A DNA stretch of 64,000 bases from Chanos chanos (taxonomy: Eukaryota > Chordata > Actinopteri > Gonorynchiformes > Chanidae): assembly GCF_902362185.1 (NCBI RefSeq), contig NC_044501.1:18578990-18642989 (forward strand), in the 5' to 3' direction. Below the pieces are notes generated by a model, which was given only the letters and a program-made list of their open reading frames with translations, made no database searches and was not told where the DNA came from. The position numbers and the translations under genes are program-made. The stretch's first letter is position 1. The number at the start of each line of letters is the position of its first letter. Below are positions 47,160-60,413 of this stretch, piece by piece.

Positions 47160-48480
47160 GCGTTTGCGGCCAAGTCGTCTGCAGCCACATACAACACTGT
47201 CCTATTTACATTACAAGCAAGTCTCTCTACAAACACACCAAATGTTTCTAGATACTGAATATCTTCAATCAGTGGCTACAAAACCCTATCATACCCATAA
47301 ATCGTGATATGTTCAGCCTCGCACATTAAAGCTAGGTAGACTGATGACAGTGATGACTTATATCTTGTTGGCAAATTGGCTATAACCCAATACACACCAC
47401 AGACTTTGTGTTTCTTTTTGGATGTGCCTAAAGGATTACAAATTTTGAAGTCGTCAATGTACAAGGTTATGGATACACCAACAGCTTGACCTGAGAGAAG
47501 CTGATTACCTTTAAAATAGTCCCCATCTTGAAATGACCTGTAGTGACCCGACTGTTCAACTGGATTGTTTACCCCCAATGCTTGCAGTACCTCCTCTCTT
47601 TAGGATAGGGACATAAACAACAGTATGAGTCCTTTCTTGTGTACTCAAAACATATTAAACCGGTTCAATGACAGTAAAGTTCTGTCTATAAAATGATTGC
47701 CTTTTGCACTCTGTGCCTAGAGGTCCTTCTCTTGAAAGCCAAGTAAGTGGGTTTGCACCCTGTAATGCTTCAGTTAATGACGATGTTAAACATTCCTCAG
47801 ATGTGCAGTTATGCTCCTTCAAAATATTTTCAGCTGACTGCCTAGTTACTCGTCCAGCACATTCACCAATATCAAATAAATCATCCACAATTTCTTGAAC
47901 TGCTGACTGAGACACATGAAGGACTGCCTGCAGCCGAAGCAGAAGGGATGCAATTCGCCGCTGAATGGACTTTGTGCAGACTGCAATACAGGTTCAGGCA
48001 CTGATAAATCTGGTGATGCTAAATCATCCAAGTCATCCTGTACATCATTTGCAGAAGTCTGACTGTGACAACAAGGTCAGGTCTAAACTTGTGAAATGTA
48101 GAAGACTAATGATACCGACTTTTATGAGCAGTAAAAGTGGAGAATACCCTAGATTTAAAAGAGCACCCAGCATGGGCAATTCACAGTTTCTCTATTTCTC
48201 AAATGTCTCTTTAAATGAATAAAATATTGTTTGATGTTGCTTGGTGCCGAAACAGTACAAAGTTCACGGCGAATTTTAGCAACTGGACTGGTTCCTTTTC
48301 TGTGCTCCTTTAGATGTTGTGCAAATTCCACATGAGACTGCAGGTCTGTTAGACGCTTTGGGTAAATACAGCTGAAACCCCGTCTTCCTCATCCATGGCG
48401 GTCTTTGTAATGACTTACTATTGTTTTTTCATTATATGAGGCAAAACTGCAAAACTTACAACTCCACTTCATCCACAGTT
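47160..48480 (-). pseudogene. decayed copy of a repeated zinc-finger/transposon-associated gene
   Basis: Several frames on the - strand resemble parts of one multi-copy fish protein type: a C2H2 finger (CKFCSFASYNE with His pair, near 48.40-48.47 kb), a middle with SAVQEIVDDLFDIGE and SAENILKEHNCTSEE (47.66-47.92 kb), and a later block YIDDFKICNPLGTSKKKHK with VYWVIANLPTRYKSS (47.28-47.58 kb). I recall proteins with DDFExxNPLGS...H+IGxVYF blocks as repeated in fish and invertebrate genomes and associated with DNA transposons, but I cannot name the family. The frames are broken and unlinked, so it is not a working gene. Confidence 0.5.
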
Positions 48481-49059
48481 GCAGCCAAACTCCAGTGAAT
48501 TAACAATTTGTACCTGCAAAACAGAGAATTCATTATCAGAACATGATATGACATACTTTGATTTAGCCATATGAACGGCAAACACAACAAAGTGAGTAAA
48601 CTGTACACAATGGTAACAGTAATCCTACAACAATGAACTCCTAATCAACAGATGATCTGAGCTACCAAGCTAGTTAAAGCTGATTGTGAGCTTGACTATC
48701 AGTAATGTTAGGTCAAGGCCGTATAGCCTACAAAGAGAGATAAACATAGCTTGTTGGTTACAGTAGTTTACACAAGCCAAGCTGATTTTTTTTACAGCAT
48801 CATTATTTGGAAATTAAAAAAACTCAATTTTCTGTCAGAAACCATGAGACACTCTGAGGAGACAATTTGCCATGAACATTACAGATCTATTTTCTCAACA
48901 GTACAATTTTGATAAAATATCTTGAGCATGATAAAAGCATCAACGCAAGGTGGGGAGCCAACTAGCTAGACCGGTTTCAACAAGGCGCAAACACATGATA
49001 GCTCGCTAATTAGCCAGCTAGCTAATTATCTTCACTGTCATACAAGTTAAGCTCCAACA

Positions 49060-49220
49060 CGTGCGCACTATTAAATTTGTCGACGAAAACTGTGACCAAA
49101 AATGTTTGTCAACGAACTTTTTTCCTCGATGAAAACGAGACGATAACTGAATAAAAATACATCTTCGAGAATAAAAACTGTGATGAAATATAGTACTATT
49201 TTCGTTGACAAGTAATAACG
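49060..49220. repeat. AT-rich dispersed-repeat-like stretch
   Basis: The motifs TCGACGAAAACTGTGACC, GTCAACGAACTTTTTTCC and CGATGAAAACGAGACG resemble a repeat seen widely in teleost genomes; the family is not assigned. Confidence 0.35.
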
Positions 49221-49685
49221 ACATGATGCTGTCAGTTGACTTGCATAAATTATTTTTATAAGCTGAAGTAAATGAAAGAAAGGTGTTAACTTATTGATCA
49301 AATAATTTTTTACAGTGCACAGGTATTGAAAAAGAAATGGCAAAACGGGGAACTTTCATTTTACCGCTTTCATTTTAATTTTAGCGAGGATTACCTCCCA
49401 TACTCCCCTATTTACGACCTGTGTGACTTCTGACCATCCGTACAAACGACCAAAAAAAATGATATAAATTAAAAAATATTACACTTGGTTGCACGCCCGC
49501 CAGTGCTAACGTTTGTATACGGTAGTCTAATGCGCTTGCACATATGCTGTGTGCTATACGCTGATGCAGAAAATGTAGGGGGCTACGTGACCTCGGGAAT
49601 TCTGGAAAAGTGTTGCTGCGTCAGAAGTCACCCCCTCATTCACTACTCCCTACTCACCGTTTAGAACATTATATATGCATTAAAA

Positions 49686-49979
49686 ATGTTTTTCTGTGTC
49701 ATTGCCGCTGCTGTCAAAAAGTGGGACAGCAGGGCCACAGAACACGATATTTCCGGTGCCGTGGGAGGCCACATTAAATATGCTCCTGGGCGGTCTTGCT
49801 GTGGAGGCTATACCTGCCGCCAGCCAATTTTTTTTTTTCATCTTTCGTTTAATGTTTTTAAGTTGCCTTTTTTGTTGTTTTGGACTTTTTGTTTCTTGGT
49901 TCGTTTGTTTGTCTTAGCAGTGCTTGACATACTGTGCAGAGGGCGACAAATCTGTTATTTATTTATTTATTTTTTTTAA
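49686..49979 (+). other. short unrecognised coding-like fragment
   Basis: A frame beginning MFFCVIAAAVKKWDSRATEH, followed by a GGHIKYAPGRS segment, has coding-like composition for about 50 codons and then runs into T-rich sequence. It may be the 3' end of a decayed mobile-element protein. No family was recognised. Confidence 0.2.
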
Positions 49980-50169
49980 ATTGTACATACAACAACATGC
50001 CATGGACGGTCTGGCGGAAGTATCTGACATGTGTCAATAAATGTTTTAGCTGTACTTTTTTGTCAGTTGTCTTATTTTGAGAGTAATTATGAATATAATA
50101 TGACATAACAATATAATGAACATAATATACAGTATAATCACGAATTCATGGTTGAAATTGGGTTGAACT

Positions 50170-50310
50170 CAAGTTAAAACAGCCTGAAAAAGACGCCTTT
50201 TCAACGTCTTTTATAGACATCTTTTCAACGACCTCCTTGCACTTTACAACCAAATCCTAACGTTGTTGAGACGTCAGGAGAAGTTGTCTTTTCAATTCTT
50301 TTTCGATTTT
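50170..50310. repeat. interspersed repeat with GACGTC/TTTTCAACG motifs
   Basis: Repeated short motifs (AGACGCCTTTTCAACG, AGACATCTTTTCAACG, TTGTTGAGACGTC) in direct and inverted order suggest a fish MITE-like repeat. Its ends are not defined. Confidence 0.35.
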
Positions 50311-52289
50311 TTGCTGGATGGATTTAGAGACAATAATAATGTATGCAAACTTTTCCGTGAATTTCAGCGTCGAGGGAACACCGTGGTGTGCGCATTTTTA
50401 ATGGACAGATTTCCCATCCTTCAGAGTACAGTAACACTGATGATACTCAGCTTCGGCTACACACCTCCACCTGTGGCCCTTCACCATTCACCATTCACTT
50501 TTTAGCATGGAATTGTACCAAAAGAGGAGACTATATTAGGTCCAGTAGGTGGCGATATTTCCTACAAAGGTAATTTGAATTGTCATGAATTTACTTAAAT
50601 AGGACACCCAACATGTGCTTCACCGTGCCTAAATCGCACTAATAGTTTCAAAATGACAATAACGCGAAACTTTACACTGTGGTGAGATCACTCCCTATAT
50701 TACTGAATGGGCCTATTTTAAAATACAAGACTGTGTTACCAATTCATAAGAACAAGATTTTATTTTTGTACAATACAGATTTCCAAAGGGCACAAACAGC
50801 CATTCAGTGAGAATTTAATCACGTTGAACGTGAAATCTATACATATTCATATTATATTCTTAATTTCAGCTCAAACAAAATGGAGCACGGGAGCCGTTTA
50901 ATGTGGTCGAAAGTTTTCTTCTTTTGAAATTTAATTTTATGTCGGGGATATTCTGACACCCTCTGTACTACGTAATTAGTTATCAGCGTTCACTGGTAAC
51001 TATACAACAGCTTTCGCTGGAATCAATAGGCGGCGACACAGTCTTTAAAGACATTTTGATTGAACAGATAAGCTTGTACCAAGATGAATAATGTTCTTGT
51101 TCCCAAGTTCCACCCAGTTGAGTCATCCTGAATGGTCAATGCAATCGCAGTTTACAGGTAAATACATACACAGATAGAACAGAGAGCACAGCCCAGTTCA
51201 AACACTCCGAAGATGCCTTTTTTTACGTAATGTGGGTTCTCTGCGTTGATCTGCGTAAAGACTGGATGGGTGTGACCAGTCCTAACAGATGGACTGTCAT
51301 TACACTTTTACACGTTTAGTTACTTTTTAAAGTGGGCTTCAGTAAGGAAAAGGAGCAGTGAAAGCATTTGTTTAGCATTTTAGCTTTTTGGAATGAGGTA
51401 TAGGTGCTGACAGACATCTGGTAAACTCCAGACATAGTGCAAAACATTAGATAAGACGGTTACTACAGATAAAATACGAGTTCTCTCCTGCTTCACTGAT
51501 TGTGAAGTTTAGTTACGAGGAAGAGCAATCATTTTTGTCGTTATCGTTATAGCTATTGCTGTAAACATACTGAATAAATCAACAGTAGATCCTTACTCTT
51601 CAGAAATCAATGGATGTACAGCGTGGATATACAAACCATTTATAGTACATATAAAGTTTAAAAATATAGTTATAAAGCATTGTACTTTCCCAAAAGCAGG
51701 CTTTCAGTTCAACTCAGGCACATACGTATCCCTAAATCACTCATGACCAACTATAGTATTGCTTTATAAAAAGTTGTTTTTCTTTAATAAAGCTACTGAG
51801 CTGAAGAGGCTAAATGTTACTTAGCCACACCCACTCTGCCAAGCTAAGGAATCTGGCTATTCCTTATTAGGACAGTGAACTTCAGAGTGAATGCCCCTCA
51901 TTCAGGTTTCCATGGCAACAGCTCCTGACAAACTCACTAGAGTAATATTTTATATGTTGACTGATTTTTTCACAGTATGACAAAATGTTTGCCAGATTTC
52001 CCATGGTGATTGATTTGTTATTGGTTGTTAGTTTTGAAATGACAGAATTCTTACTGGATGGATTTAGTGTACAGGGCTATTTGATACAGCATTAAAGGGA
52101 TAATATACAGGCATAATACAATATTCATTATACAGATACATACATATGTGAGGTTGTGTGTGTGGGTGCGCATGTGTGTGGGTGTTTCTGCCAAGTGATG
52201 TCATAATACACAGAACTGAAAGATATGCATTTATGCTCCTCACATGACATACTATCTGTTGTGTGTGTGTGCATGTGCGCACACATGCG

Positions 52290-52766
52290 TTATTTGCGAA
52301 CATAGATGCCTAAGTGTTTGTGGCAGTTAGGGCAGGAATGATGTACGTCTTTGAATCCCTTAACAAGGAAGGGAATGAGGCAAAATCCACAGATCAGCCT
52401 GAGAGAGAAAGAGAGAGAGAGAGAGATTGGTTATTGGTAACAGTGTATGGTTAGAGGCAAGCTGACATGAAGCCCTGTGTAGCCTTTACAGGAGGTCTGA
52501 GAAAATTACTAATCATCTTTTTTTGAAGACCTCTCCATATCTTACCCTAACAGCGTCAGTAGGCAGCACATGCCCCAGGCAGCACTGCCAGCTTTGTACG
52601 TCACCTGGGTGGTGACCCGGTGGTGGCAATACCGACAGACGGTAGCGGTGGGCGTGTCTCCTAGTGGGGGCAGTACTTCTTGTTGCATCACAACTACCTG
52701 AGGTGATGATGTTTGCACTGTCTGTTGTGTGACTGCTGACAGAGATAGAGAAAGAGAGAGAGAGAT

Positions 52767-52806
<40 letters not shown>

Positions 52807-55800
52807 AGGGTGAGGAAGAATGAATGAGAGAGAAAAAGTGACACAGAAAGGGTATTGATCCTTTCATGGTATGTTGGGAGGAGGTCTGGTGTCCTTAAAA
52901 TGACATTTTACTGGCAAAAACGTTTTAAAACAGAACGATGCTGATAACATGTTTGGCAGGAAATGATAATATCTTCTGTCAATGACTCATAAATGATAAC
53001 ATTTTTGCTGGTGTGACACATCTCTGACAGAGCTGACCAGAGTATCTTAAAGATGGAAGGAAAACCTTTTCATTATAATGGTGCCGAACAGAGCTCAACA
53101 AACCAGTTGTGACTTTGCTCTTCCCTGCAGCCAACAGCTAGTGAACAGGACACTGTAAAAGATATGTAGATGACTCAGCTCAAGATGCTTTTGTGCCTAG
53201 TTCCAAAGCCTTTCTAAGTTAACTCAACTTCTTTGTGAAGATTTGTTTAAACATAAGTTTTAAATGGTCAAAAACGGTTTCAACTTAAATAGATGAGTTG
53301 TCGGTAACATCTTTCCAACTCAACCAGGCAAGTTTGGTTAAAGCTGAATCAACTCTCTATACCATGTGCATTTAAACCTGCCTTTAAACCACTAATCTGA
53401 TACCCCTGACTGATCAGAGGAGCTGCTGCTGCAATGGAGAGATGACTCCCCTGCTGGCTTTCCACACATACACACCAAACTGGAAACACCACTACCAGGG
53501 TTTGAACTCAGGGCTCTACGGGAATGGGTTAGTGATTTTTCCATTTAGTCATCTCTGTGCCCTAAAACCATGAATTAATGCAATTCCAAACTATGCCATG
53601 ACCAAAACGAAGGGGTAATCAAATAGTTTTAGTATAAAATTGCCTTAAAGCACAGTAAGAAAAAGAAAATTACTGTTAGTCCTTTGTTTAAGTAGTTAAA
53701 AAAAAACCCTTCGACAACTGAAGCTTTTTTGCAGAATGTCAAACTTTGTGTTCCATAAATTATTTAAACTACATGTTAAACTAAAGCAAATGATTTTGCC
53801 CTTTTCAAAAAAATTTGCAGGTATGTAAATAGTTGGTGGTGTGACAGTGGTGTGACAGATTAAAATAAGTATGTACCAGCTATTGAAATGAATAAGCCAA
53901 TGTGTGTTGGACAGTTCACCTCGAACATTTCAGATAGACAACATAGAATTTTGTCTAAATGAAAATCTAACACACAAGCTGAAACAACTGTATTCTCTTA
54001 GCTTGCCAGGCAGTTAACAAGTTGGACTTTTCACAGTGTAGCAATATATGTTCAAGAAATGAAATGTGTTGACAGAAAAGACAGTTTCTGATAGGCACGT
54101 CATGGCTACGGCAGAGAATGAAATTTTAAGGGGTGATTTGAAAAGACCTATTTAAATTGGACAGATTAAAATGAACTGATAAGACTTGCTTTTGGACAGT
54201 CGAGGAGAAAAGGAAACTTACTTTGTTGAGTCTGGTGAAACACTGTGGCATGGGTAGGTATGTTAAGGACTGGATAAGCATTGGCATGGCTGTTCTGAGC
54301 GCTTTCGTTCTGGATGCTCACTGGATATGCCAAAAAAACAAAAAAACAAAAACAAAGAGAGAAGTGAAAGTCCGGTCAAGAAAGTGATACATAAATGCAG
54401 CTTATTGTCTTGCTGAGTTATCAGTTACCTCACATCGGAAATTATTGGTAGTTTATAGAGATAGACATTGTCACAACCACATTAACCACAGCTATCAAAT
54501 GACCTGGTCCTACTGCCTTTGATGTATTTTGTTACCGTTGAGTAAAATACACAATCAAACAAGATTGAGTTAGTTTTGTTTTAGCTGAGATCATAATGAC
54601 AAGGAAACAGCAAAGGATTTTTTATTTCGGGGGGGGGGGGGGGGCAAAACAGTAGTTAGCTATTGTTTAGCCACACTGCCACATGGAAAAAATAACTACT
54701 GAAAAAAAAAACTGATTAGTCAAAACAATCAGGGCTAAAAGCTGCTACAAAATAGTCAAATGACTATACTTAGATAATTAACTGAACCTTATGCAGTGGT
54801 TCGTCCTCTCAGTTTTTCACAAATGCATGTTAGTGTTCACTGGGAGAGAAGAAACTTTAGTAGATTAAAAAAGTTCTCACCAAAGTAACCAGTCTAACAA
54901 AAAAAGTGCTAACTTGGGAGCATATGTTATAAAATATTGAGTGAAACTGTGGCGGTATGTCATGTGTCACTGGACATACTTCAACCATGGCCATTACAAA
55001 TCTACAGATAGTTTTAACGAGGCTAACTAAATGATCTGAGTTAGAACTCCCTTTACATTTCTTCCATTATGACTCTGTACGCGTGACTCTGTACTCTGTA
55101 CTTTACTGCATGCGTGACGTTCTAGGCCACATTGATCAGAACTTATTTAATAATTCAAGATATTACTTATTGTTGTCAGAATTCACATTTGTAGCAAAGT
55201 GTCCTAACATCCAGCCCTCCTGGAGGAGGTGTTAACAAACACACGATTCTTTTCTTCTATCAAATCACACACCCGTCCAGACTGGGTGGATTAGGATTCA
55301 TAGGAACATATTACAAGAGATGAGAGATGATGCTAAACAGAGAGCAGTGAGCAGACAGGAGGAGAGCCTGTCAATAAGAATCACGTTCACCTCCTCCATG
55401 GGATTGTTTTGCTCCCAGATCAGTTTAATGTCCAGAAATCCTCAGACAAGTCCCCGACAATCATGTTACTGTAACTGAGTCAGAACCTCCTGAGAATCTT
55501 GAGAATTTTGTTGGAATCATTGACAAGGTCAAATTAAGTCTGCTAAGTCAAGATGTTCGCATTCACTTTAACAAACAGGACACCACAGGTTGCTGGAACA
55601 AGACAATTTTAACAAGAACTTAGAATGAAGCCTACAGTTTGAACAAACATGTTTTGTTGTATGCTGCTTTGCTTGAAAAGTATATGCATACATAATATCT
55701 ACAACACAAACACAAAACAATCCTGGACTCTGCTGACAAAAATTTCCACTCGTGTTTGGTAACTTTCTTCAGAAAGTGCCTGATTAACATTCAAATGTTA

Positions 55801-56486
55801 CATTTGAGAAAATATTTGGAAATAGATTAATCTACTTTTACTACATTTTTAAACAAATAATAGCTTAGTCTGAGTTATCTCTTCAATATCAACATTATTT
55901 TCAGGGATGCATGACTACATATTCCGCATATACATTCATACTTTTCTTTTTTTCTTTTATTTCTTTTTAAAGTAAAATCATCTTATTTCTTTTTTGTTCA
56001 TAGTGGCAAGTATTTCCTTAATGCAAGATCCACCACATTTGACACTTCAAAACACTGTCTTTCAAGAGTTATTTAATGGTGACCAGAGTCAAACTCTAAC
56101 ACCTACAACATCTGCCTCAGTATAGGTTAGTGTTTCCCTTTGAGGTTCTGGAAAAAAGTTTTCTTTTTTCATTCTAAATGTTCTTTATAGTTCATCTATT
56201 ATAGTTCATAAAGGTAAGTAAATGTATTTGTTGGTTTTATATTTTACATGACTTCTTTTGAAATCACACACATGAACTAAAAAGTGACATGGGTACCATT
56301 GTTATTTATCTCTATCGTACCTGCTTCTCCGTACGGAGGTGGTGAAAGACCGGGGGAGTAAACTGGTGGTGGTGTAGAGGGAATATCAACTCCTGTTGTA
56401 AAAACTGGGAACTGATTGGACTCGCTGTAGGAAGGAGGCGGGGATGTGGGACGCACGGCAGGAATAGCGCATTCAGGAATATCCAT
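52290..56486 (-). CDS. LITAF-domain protein D (complete, four coding exons)
   Basis: Exons 56321-56486, 54222-54320, 52546-52735 and 52290-52398 (phases 1, 1, 2) give 187 residues. The N-terminus MDIPECAIPAV is followed by three PPxY motifs (PPSY in SPPPSYSES, PPVY in TPPPVYSPG, PPPY in SPPPYGEA), predicting strong binding of NEDD4/ITCH-type ubiquitin ligases. A Gln/Ser-rich linker leads to the LITAF domain: TATVCRYCHHRVTTQVTYK, hydrophobic AWGMCCLLTLLGLICGFC, and IPFLVKGFKDVHHSCPNC with HKHLGIYVRK at the end. Knuckles are CRYC and CPNC. The start is the first ATG after a long CT-rich tract and a TAAAG acceptor-like site. A non-coding first exon ending near 57999 (CTCAG|GTAAGAC) is likely. 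Of the four paralogues here it looks most like classical LITAF in domain length, but it lacks PSAP. Confidence 0.9.
52741..52803. repeat. (GA)n tract next to a LITAF-D acceptor
   Basis: On the - strand this is a CT-rich run that directly precedes the TGTCAG acceptor of exon 52546-52735, so it serves as its polypyrimidine tract. Confidence 0.8.
54629..54644 (+). repeat. run of 16 G
   Basis: An uninterrupted G homopolymer in the LITAF-D intron between exons 54222-54320 and 56321-56486. Such runs often cause assembly or sequencing length errors. Confidence 0.9.
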
Positions 56487-56492
56487 CTTTAT

Positions 56493-56673
56493 CCAGACAG
56501 AGAGAGAGAGAGCGAGACAGAGAGACAGAGAGAGAGCGAGACAGAGAGAGAGCGAGACAGAGAGACAGAGAGAGAGAGAGACAGAGAGAGAGCGAGACAG
56601 AGAGAGAGAGAGAGACAGAGAGACAGAGAGAGAGAGCGAGACAGAGAGACAGAGAGAGAGCGAGACAGAGAGA
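56493..56673. repeat. GACAGA/GAGAGC-rich tract just upstream of the LITAF-D start
   Basis: About 180 bases of (GA)n with regular C interruptions. On the - strand it is (CT)n with G interruptions, ending about 7-10 bases before the LITAF-D start codon at 56486. It probably is the polypyrimidine tract of intron 1, or otherwise 5' UTR. Confidence 0.9.
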
Positions 56674-56693
56674 GGAAAGAGTTCACTGGTCAC

Positions 56694-58134
56694 AGATTAC
56701 ATCACTGATGACTGATGCTCAGATGTTTATTGGTTTTATAAGTGAAGGAATGAATTATGAGGTGGAAACAACTGCTCTTAATAGTCTTAGCAGCTGACTT
56801 ACTGCACTCTTATTACTTATTCGGAATATGTAACTACACTGATAATAATATTTGAGATTTTATACATATTTTAAAAGTCTTCAAAAGTATTTGATCACAC
56901 TGATGAAATTACACAGGACTTGAAGGCTGCCGTAAACATGTGAACAAAAACTTGTAATTCATTCAAAACTTATACACACAGATGCTAATTCATTAGAAAC
57001 TTATACACACATATGCTAATTCATTAGAAACTTATGCAGACAAATGCTACAGAACACTACGAAACACACACACACACACACTCTCTCTCTCTCTCTCCCT
57101 CTGTCTCTCTCAGTATCTTGAAGAATCACTTCCCCCTCATAGGCGAGGCAATATAATTTCAAAACATTCTGCTTTTCTCAAACATGCAACACACAACATG
57201 AAATGATCAGAAAGACATTGTACTTTGTTTAGCACTAAGGCTATACCTTTGTACAACAGAATATTCTATAGTTTACACAGGAAAACATTTATACACCCTT
57301 TTTTACCTCTCAGATTAAAAAAAAAGTTTCCTAAAGCTATTTACATAAGGTTCTCTGGTGACGCAAACAATGGTATTAAATGTTTATTTTAAGACTTACT
57401 GAAAAATGTGCTGTGTCATATGAAATTGTTTCCAGTGATCAAAGATAACATTTGTTACCGCATGACCAGTTGCCATGTTCTGTCACAACCTGTTACTGCA
57501 TATAACACGGTTTGTATAGCTATGGAAAACAAATGTCATCCTCAGTCTTAGCATTTTTAAACAACAGTATTGAGACATCACAACATGCTTAAACTCTCTC
57601 CCAGAAATCTCTCTTATATCTGACTCTCTGTCTGAGTGTGTGTGTGTGTGTTTATGTGTTTCTATCTAAGCATTCTTGTAAGTAACTTACATTTTTTAAC
57701 ACACACACACACACACACACATTTGACATATGTAGGTTTAGATCATAATATAGAGAAAAGTTTCCCTGATTCTCTGTTCCCTCTAACTGGTTTTCTGTGT
57801 TTTTCTCTTTCAGTTCTTAACCTTCCTCATACTCAGTTCTCTCTGTCTGTGCTTATTGCTCCTTACCTCTCCTTTTCTTTTTACGTGCGGTCTCTCCTTC
57901 TCTTTCTCTGACTCTCTCTTTCTCTTCTTTTCATTTCTCTACCTCAGCGATGTGATAAATGTTACTAGAATCTGGCATAAATAAAACAGCTGTCTTACCT
58001 GAGTTCAGTCACTCTGTGTTGGAATCAGTACACTTCCTCTCTCTTGACATGACGACTTGACTTACCATACCAGTTTACCCTCTCTATCGGTACATTCCAT
58101 TTGGTGTTCAATGGGTGTGTACAATTTGGCTTTG

Positions 58135-58177
<43 letters not shown>

Positions 58178-58263
58178 TGTGTGCATGTGTTTGTGTGTGT
58201 GAGTGTGTCTAAGGTACACAGTAAATTTGTGAACTCATGTGGACTTGCACACATACATGCGCA

Positions 58264-58314
<51 letters not shown>

Positions 58315-60413
58315 AGTTTTCCAATGCTTGTAAATTTACTTTGTAATAAAACTGAATTTAAATTTAGTTGCTTCCCTCATTTCACACCAAGACATGCCAT
58401 CAATACTTATCCCTAAACAAACAAAACCTGGTCACTTTCTACAAAGCAATGACTCATTTCTTCTTTCTTAAAAAAAATGCCAGTGTGAAAGAGCAACTCT
58501 TCTGAATTGTTCAGATAAGACGCTGCAAAACGGTAAAATGAAAACTAGTAAAGCAGAATAAATGAGAGAACAATAACAACAAAGGGCAGTGAGGTGATGG
58601 TGGTCTGAAACGGGGCAAGGGAAGGTGAAGCTGAGGGATGAGAATGAATGAGGAGATCAGTACTGGTTTGCTTTTTATTGCAATGAACTCAAGAATTAAT
58701 TCAGTCAATGTTTTTAGAAGATGAAAAGTAATTTCTTGCTGCTTTTGTGGAAAACATTCAGATAAGATGTTTTGTTTCAAGAAGATGCTTTCCTAAATTT
58801 CATCTTTGTGAAGCACACGTCAAACTGTCAACCAGTGCACAGCAACACACTGAAAATATTTTCTTGGTTTTCTTGTTTGTCCTTTTTTTCATGCTTGATT
58901 GAACCTCTGCCAATCTCAACAATACGATTACTATTGGTCAATATGATTAGCTCCATCTCCCTCCTTCACCTTTCTCATCAGTCACATCCGTGTCTAACAG
59001 TTTTTTTCACTAAACCCTGCTATATATTACTTGAATTGAGAAGAATCTGTATTTCAAGGCATTTCTGTATGTACAGAAAACATTGTTGAACATGAAGTTG
59101 AAGTGCAGTTCAACACCAAGAGGTCAAACATCTACAGAACCTACAGTACTTTAGAAAGATCACTTAAACTACTACTGACATGTACCAAATGACTATGAAA
59201 ATTTTGAATTCAGACCATATTCATTGCTCTCTAGACAATTCTATCTAAAATTACGTCTAGATAATCAAGCAATTAATAAATAATTTTGAAATTCAACTTG
59301 CATATTATAATCGCAAAGGTTACTTAACTGTGGCCAAAATATGAGCAGATTCCATTATCACGGTCTGTTTGGAGCAGAATTACTTTGTGTTTGTAGTGTA
59401 ACAGTTTAGTTTGACACCAAATGTAGTGTTTTAGAATGAAGCATTCGTGATACTTCCTTACATTAGTTATACTTCCTTAAAAACAATCCATGATGTGACA
59501 CAGTTGTGTTCGGCCTGCATGGAGGACACAACTTTGGCCTCACAACAGGCAGGTCACTTTAGAGTTTTGACTCAACACTGGAAATTGAGTCAAAGCAATT
59601 AAACAAACGAACAAAAAATGTACCAATCAGTCTGCATGTCCACAAAAATATTTAGCTATTTAGCACATGATAAAACGAAATGACACTAACTTAATCAGAA
59701 TATACAAATAACTGAAAAAAAAATGTAGGGACTTTGACACACATGGGTTAACAGGCTCTTCTCATTACTTTATTGAAGAACTGAGGATTCAAAACTGGGA
59801 TATTAAAAGTGTGCACAAGAGAGAGAAATCCAGACTGTTTATACGGAAATGACGTGTACAGAGACCAGGGGAGACTCTTTGTGTGAAAATGGCAAAGGCA
59901 AATTGGTAGCTTCTTCATAAATATGTTGGAAAGTGAGAATTTTTTATTTAACGGGGAAATTTACAAAATATTATATACTGAAGTCACAGAAAAGATGGTC
60001 CAAACCCTGTTCTTGAGGGGTATTAGAGTTCTAATAGAAATGAGAATAAAATGTTAGTGAAAGGAGATGCTATGCCAACCTGACACTGCTGAATGCATGA
60101 TGGGAAATGCAGTACTGTGTGTATATCAGAACCATACAACTATGTCAATTTGGTGAACTTTTAGAGGGAAATTACTTAAATCTTCCATGACTCTTGTTTG
60201 TGTCATTCTGGGGAAATATAAAACCATAGTATATAATAATATGAATATAAATAGCCTCTTTACTTCTGTATTATTACCTCACTATTCTCATAATTTCTCC
60301 AAAGAAACTTGGTTAAGCTCACTTAAAGTCAATTTTTTTAGGTGGTAGAATTTGTTTTTTAAGTTGAATGTGTAAATTCACAGTGGACTTAATTCTTTCC
60401 ATGGTGTTGACTC
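56694..60413. other. spacer between LITAF-D and pdia2
   Basis: It holds LITAF-D upstream sequence, including possible non-coding exon ends on the - strand at about 57999 (CTCAG|GTAAGAC) and 58065 (TATG|GTAAGTC). There are (CA)n runs at about 57700 and 58269-58312 and (GA)n at 58139-58172. The pdia2 3' flank has reverse poly(A) candidates (TTTATT) near 59945 and 59770. No other gene is recognised. Confidence 0.5.

Larger units (their letters stand above)
42431..52289. other. gene desert between LITAF-C and LITAF-D
   Basis: No intact gene is seen in almost 10 kb. Contents: upstream part of duplication unit 2 (to about 43.44 kb) with (CA)n and (AAT)n runs, a 45-bp minisatellite (43.81-44.62 kb), a LINE 3' end (45.28-45.68 kb), a decayed zinc-finger/transposon-type gene (47.16-48.48 kb), an AT-rich dispersed-repeat-like stretch (49.06-49.22 kb), a short unrecognised frame at 49.69-49.92 kb, and a repeat with GACGTCTTTTCAACG-like motifs (50.17-50.31 kb). 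Confidence 0.5.
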
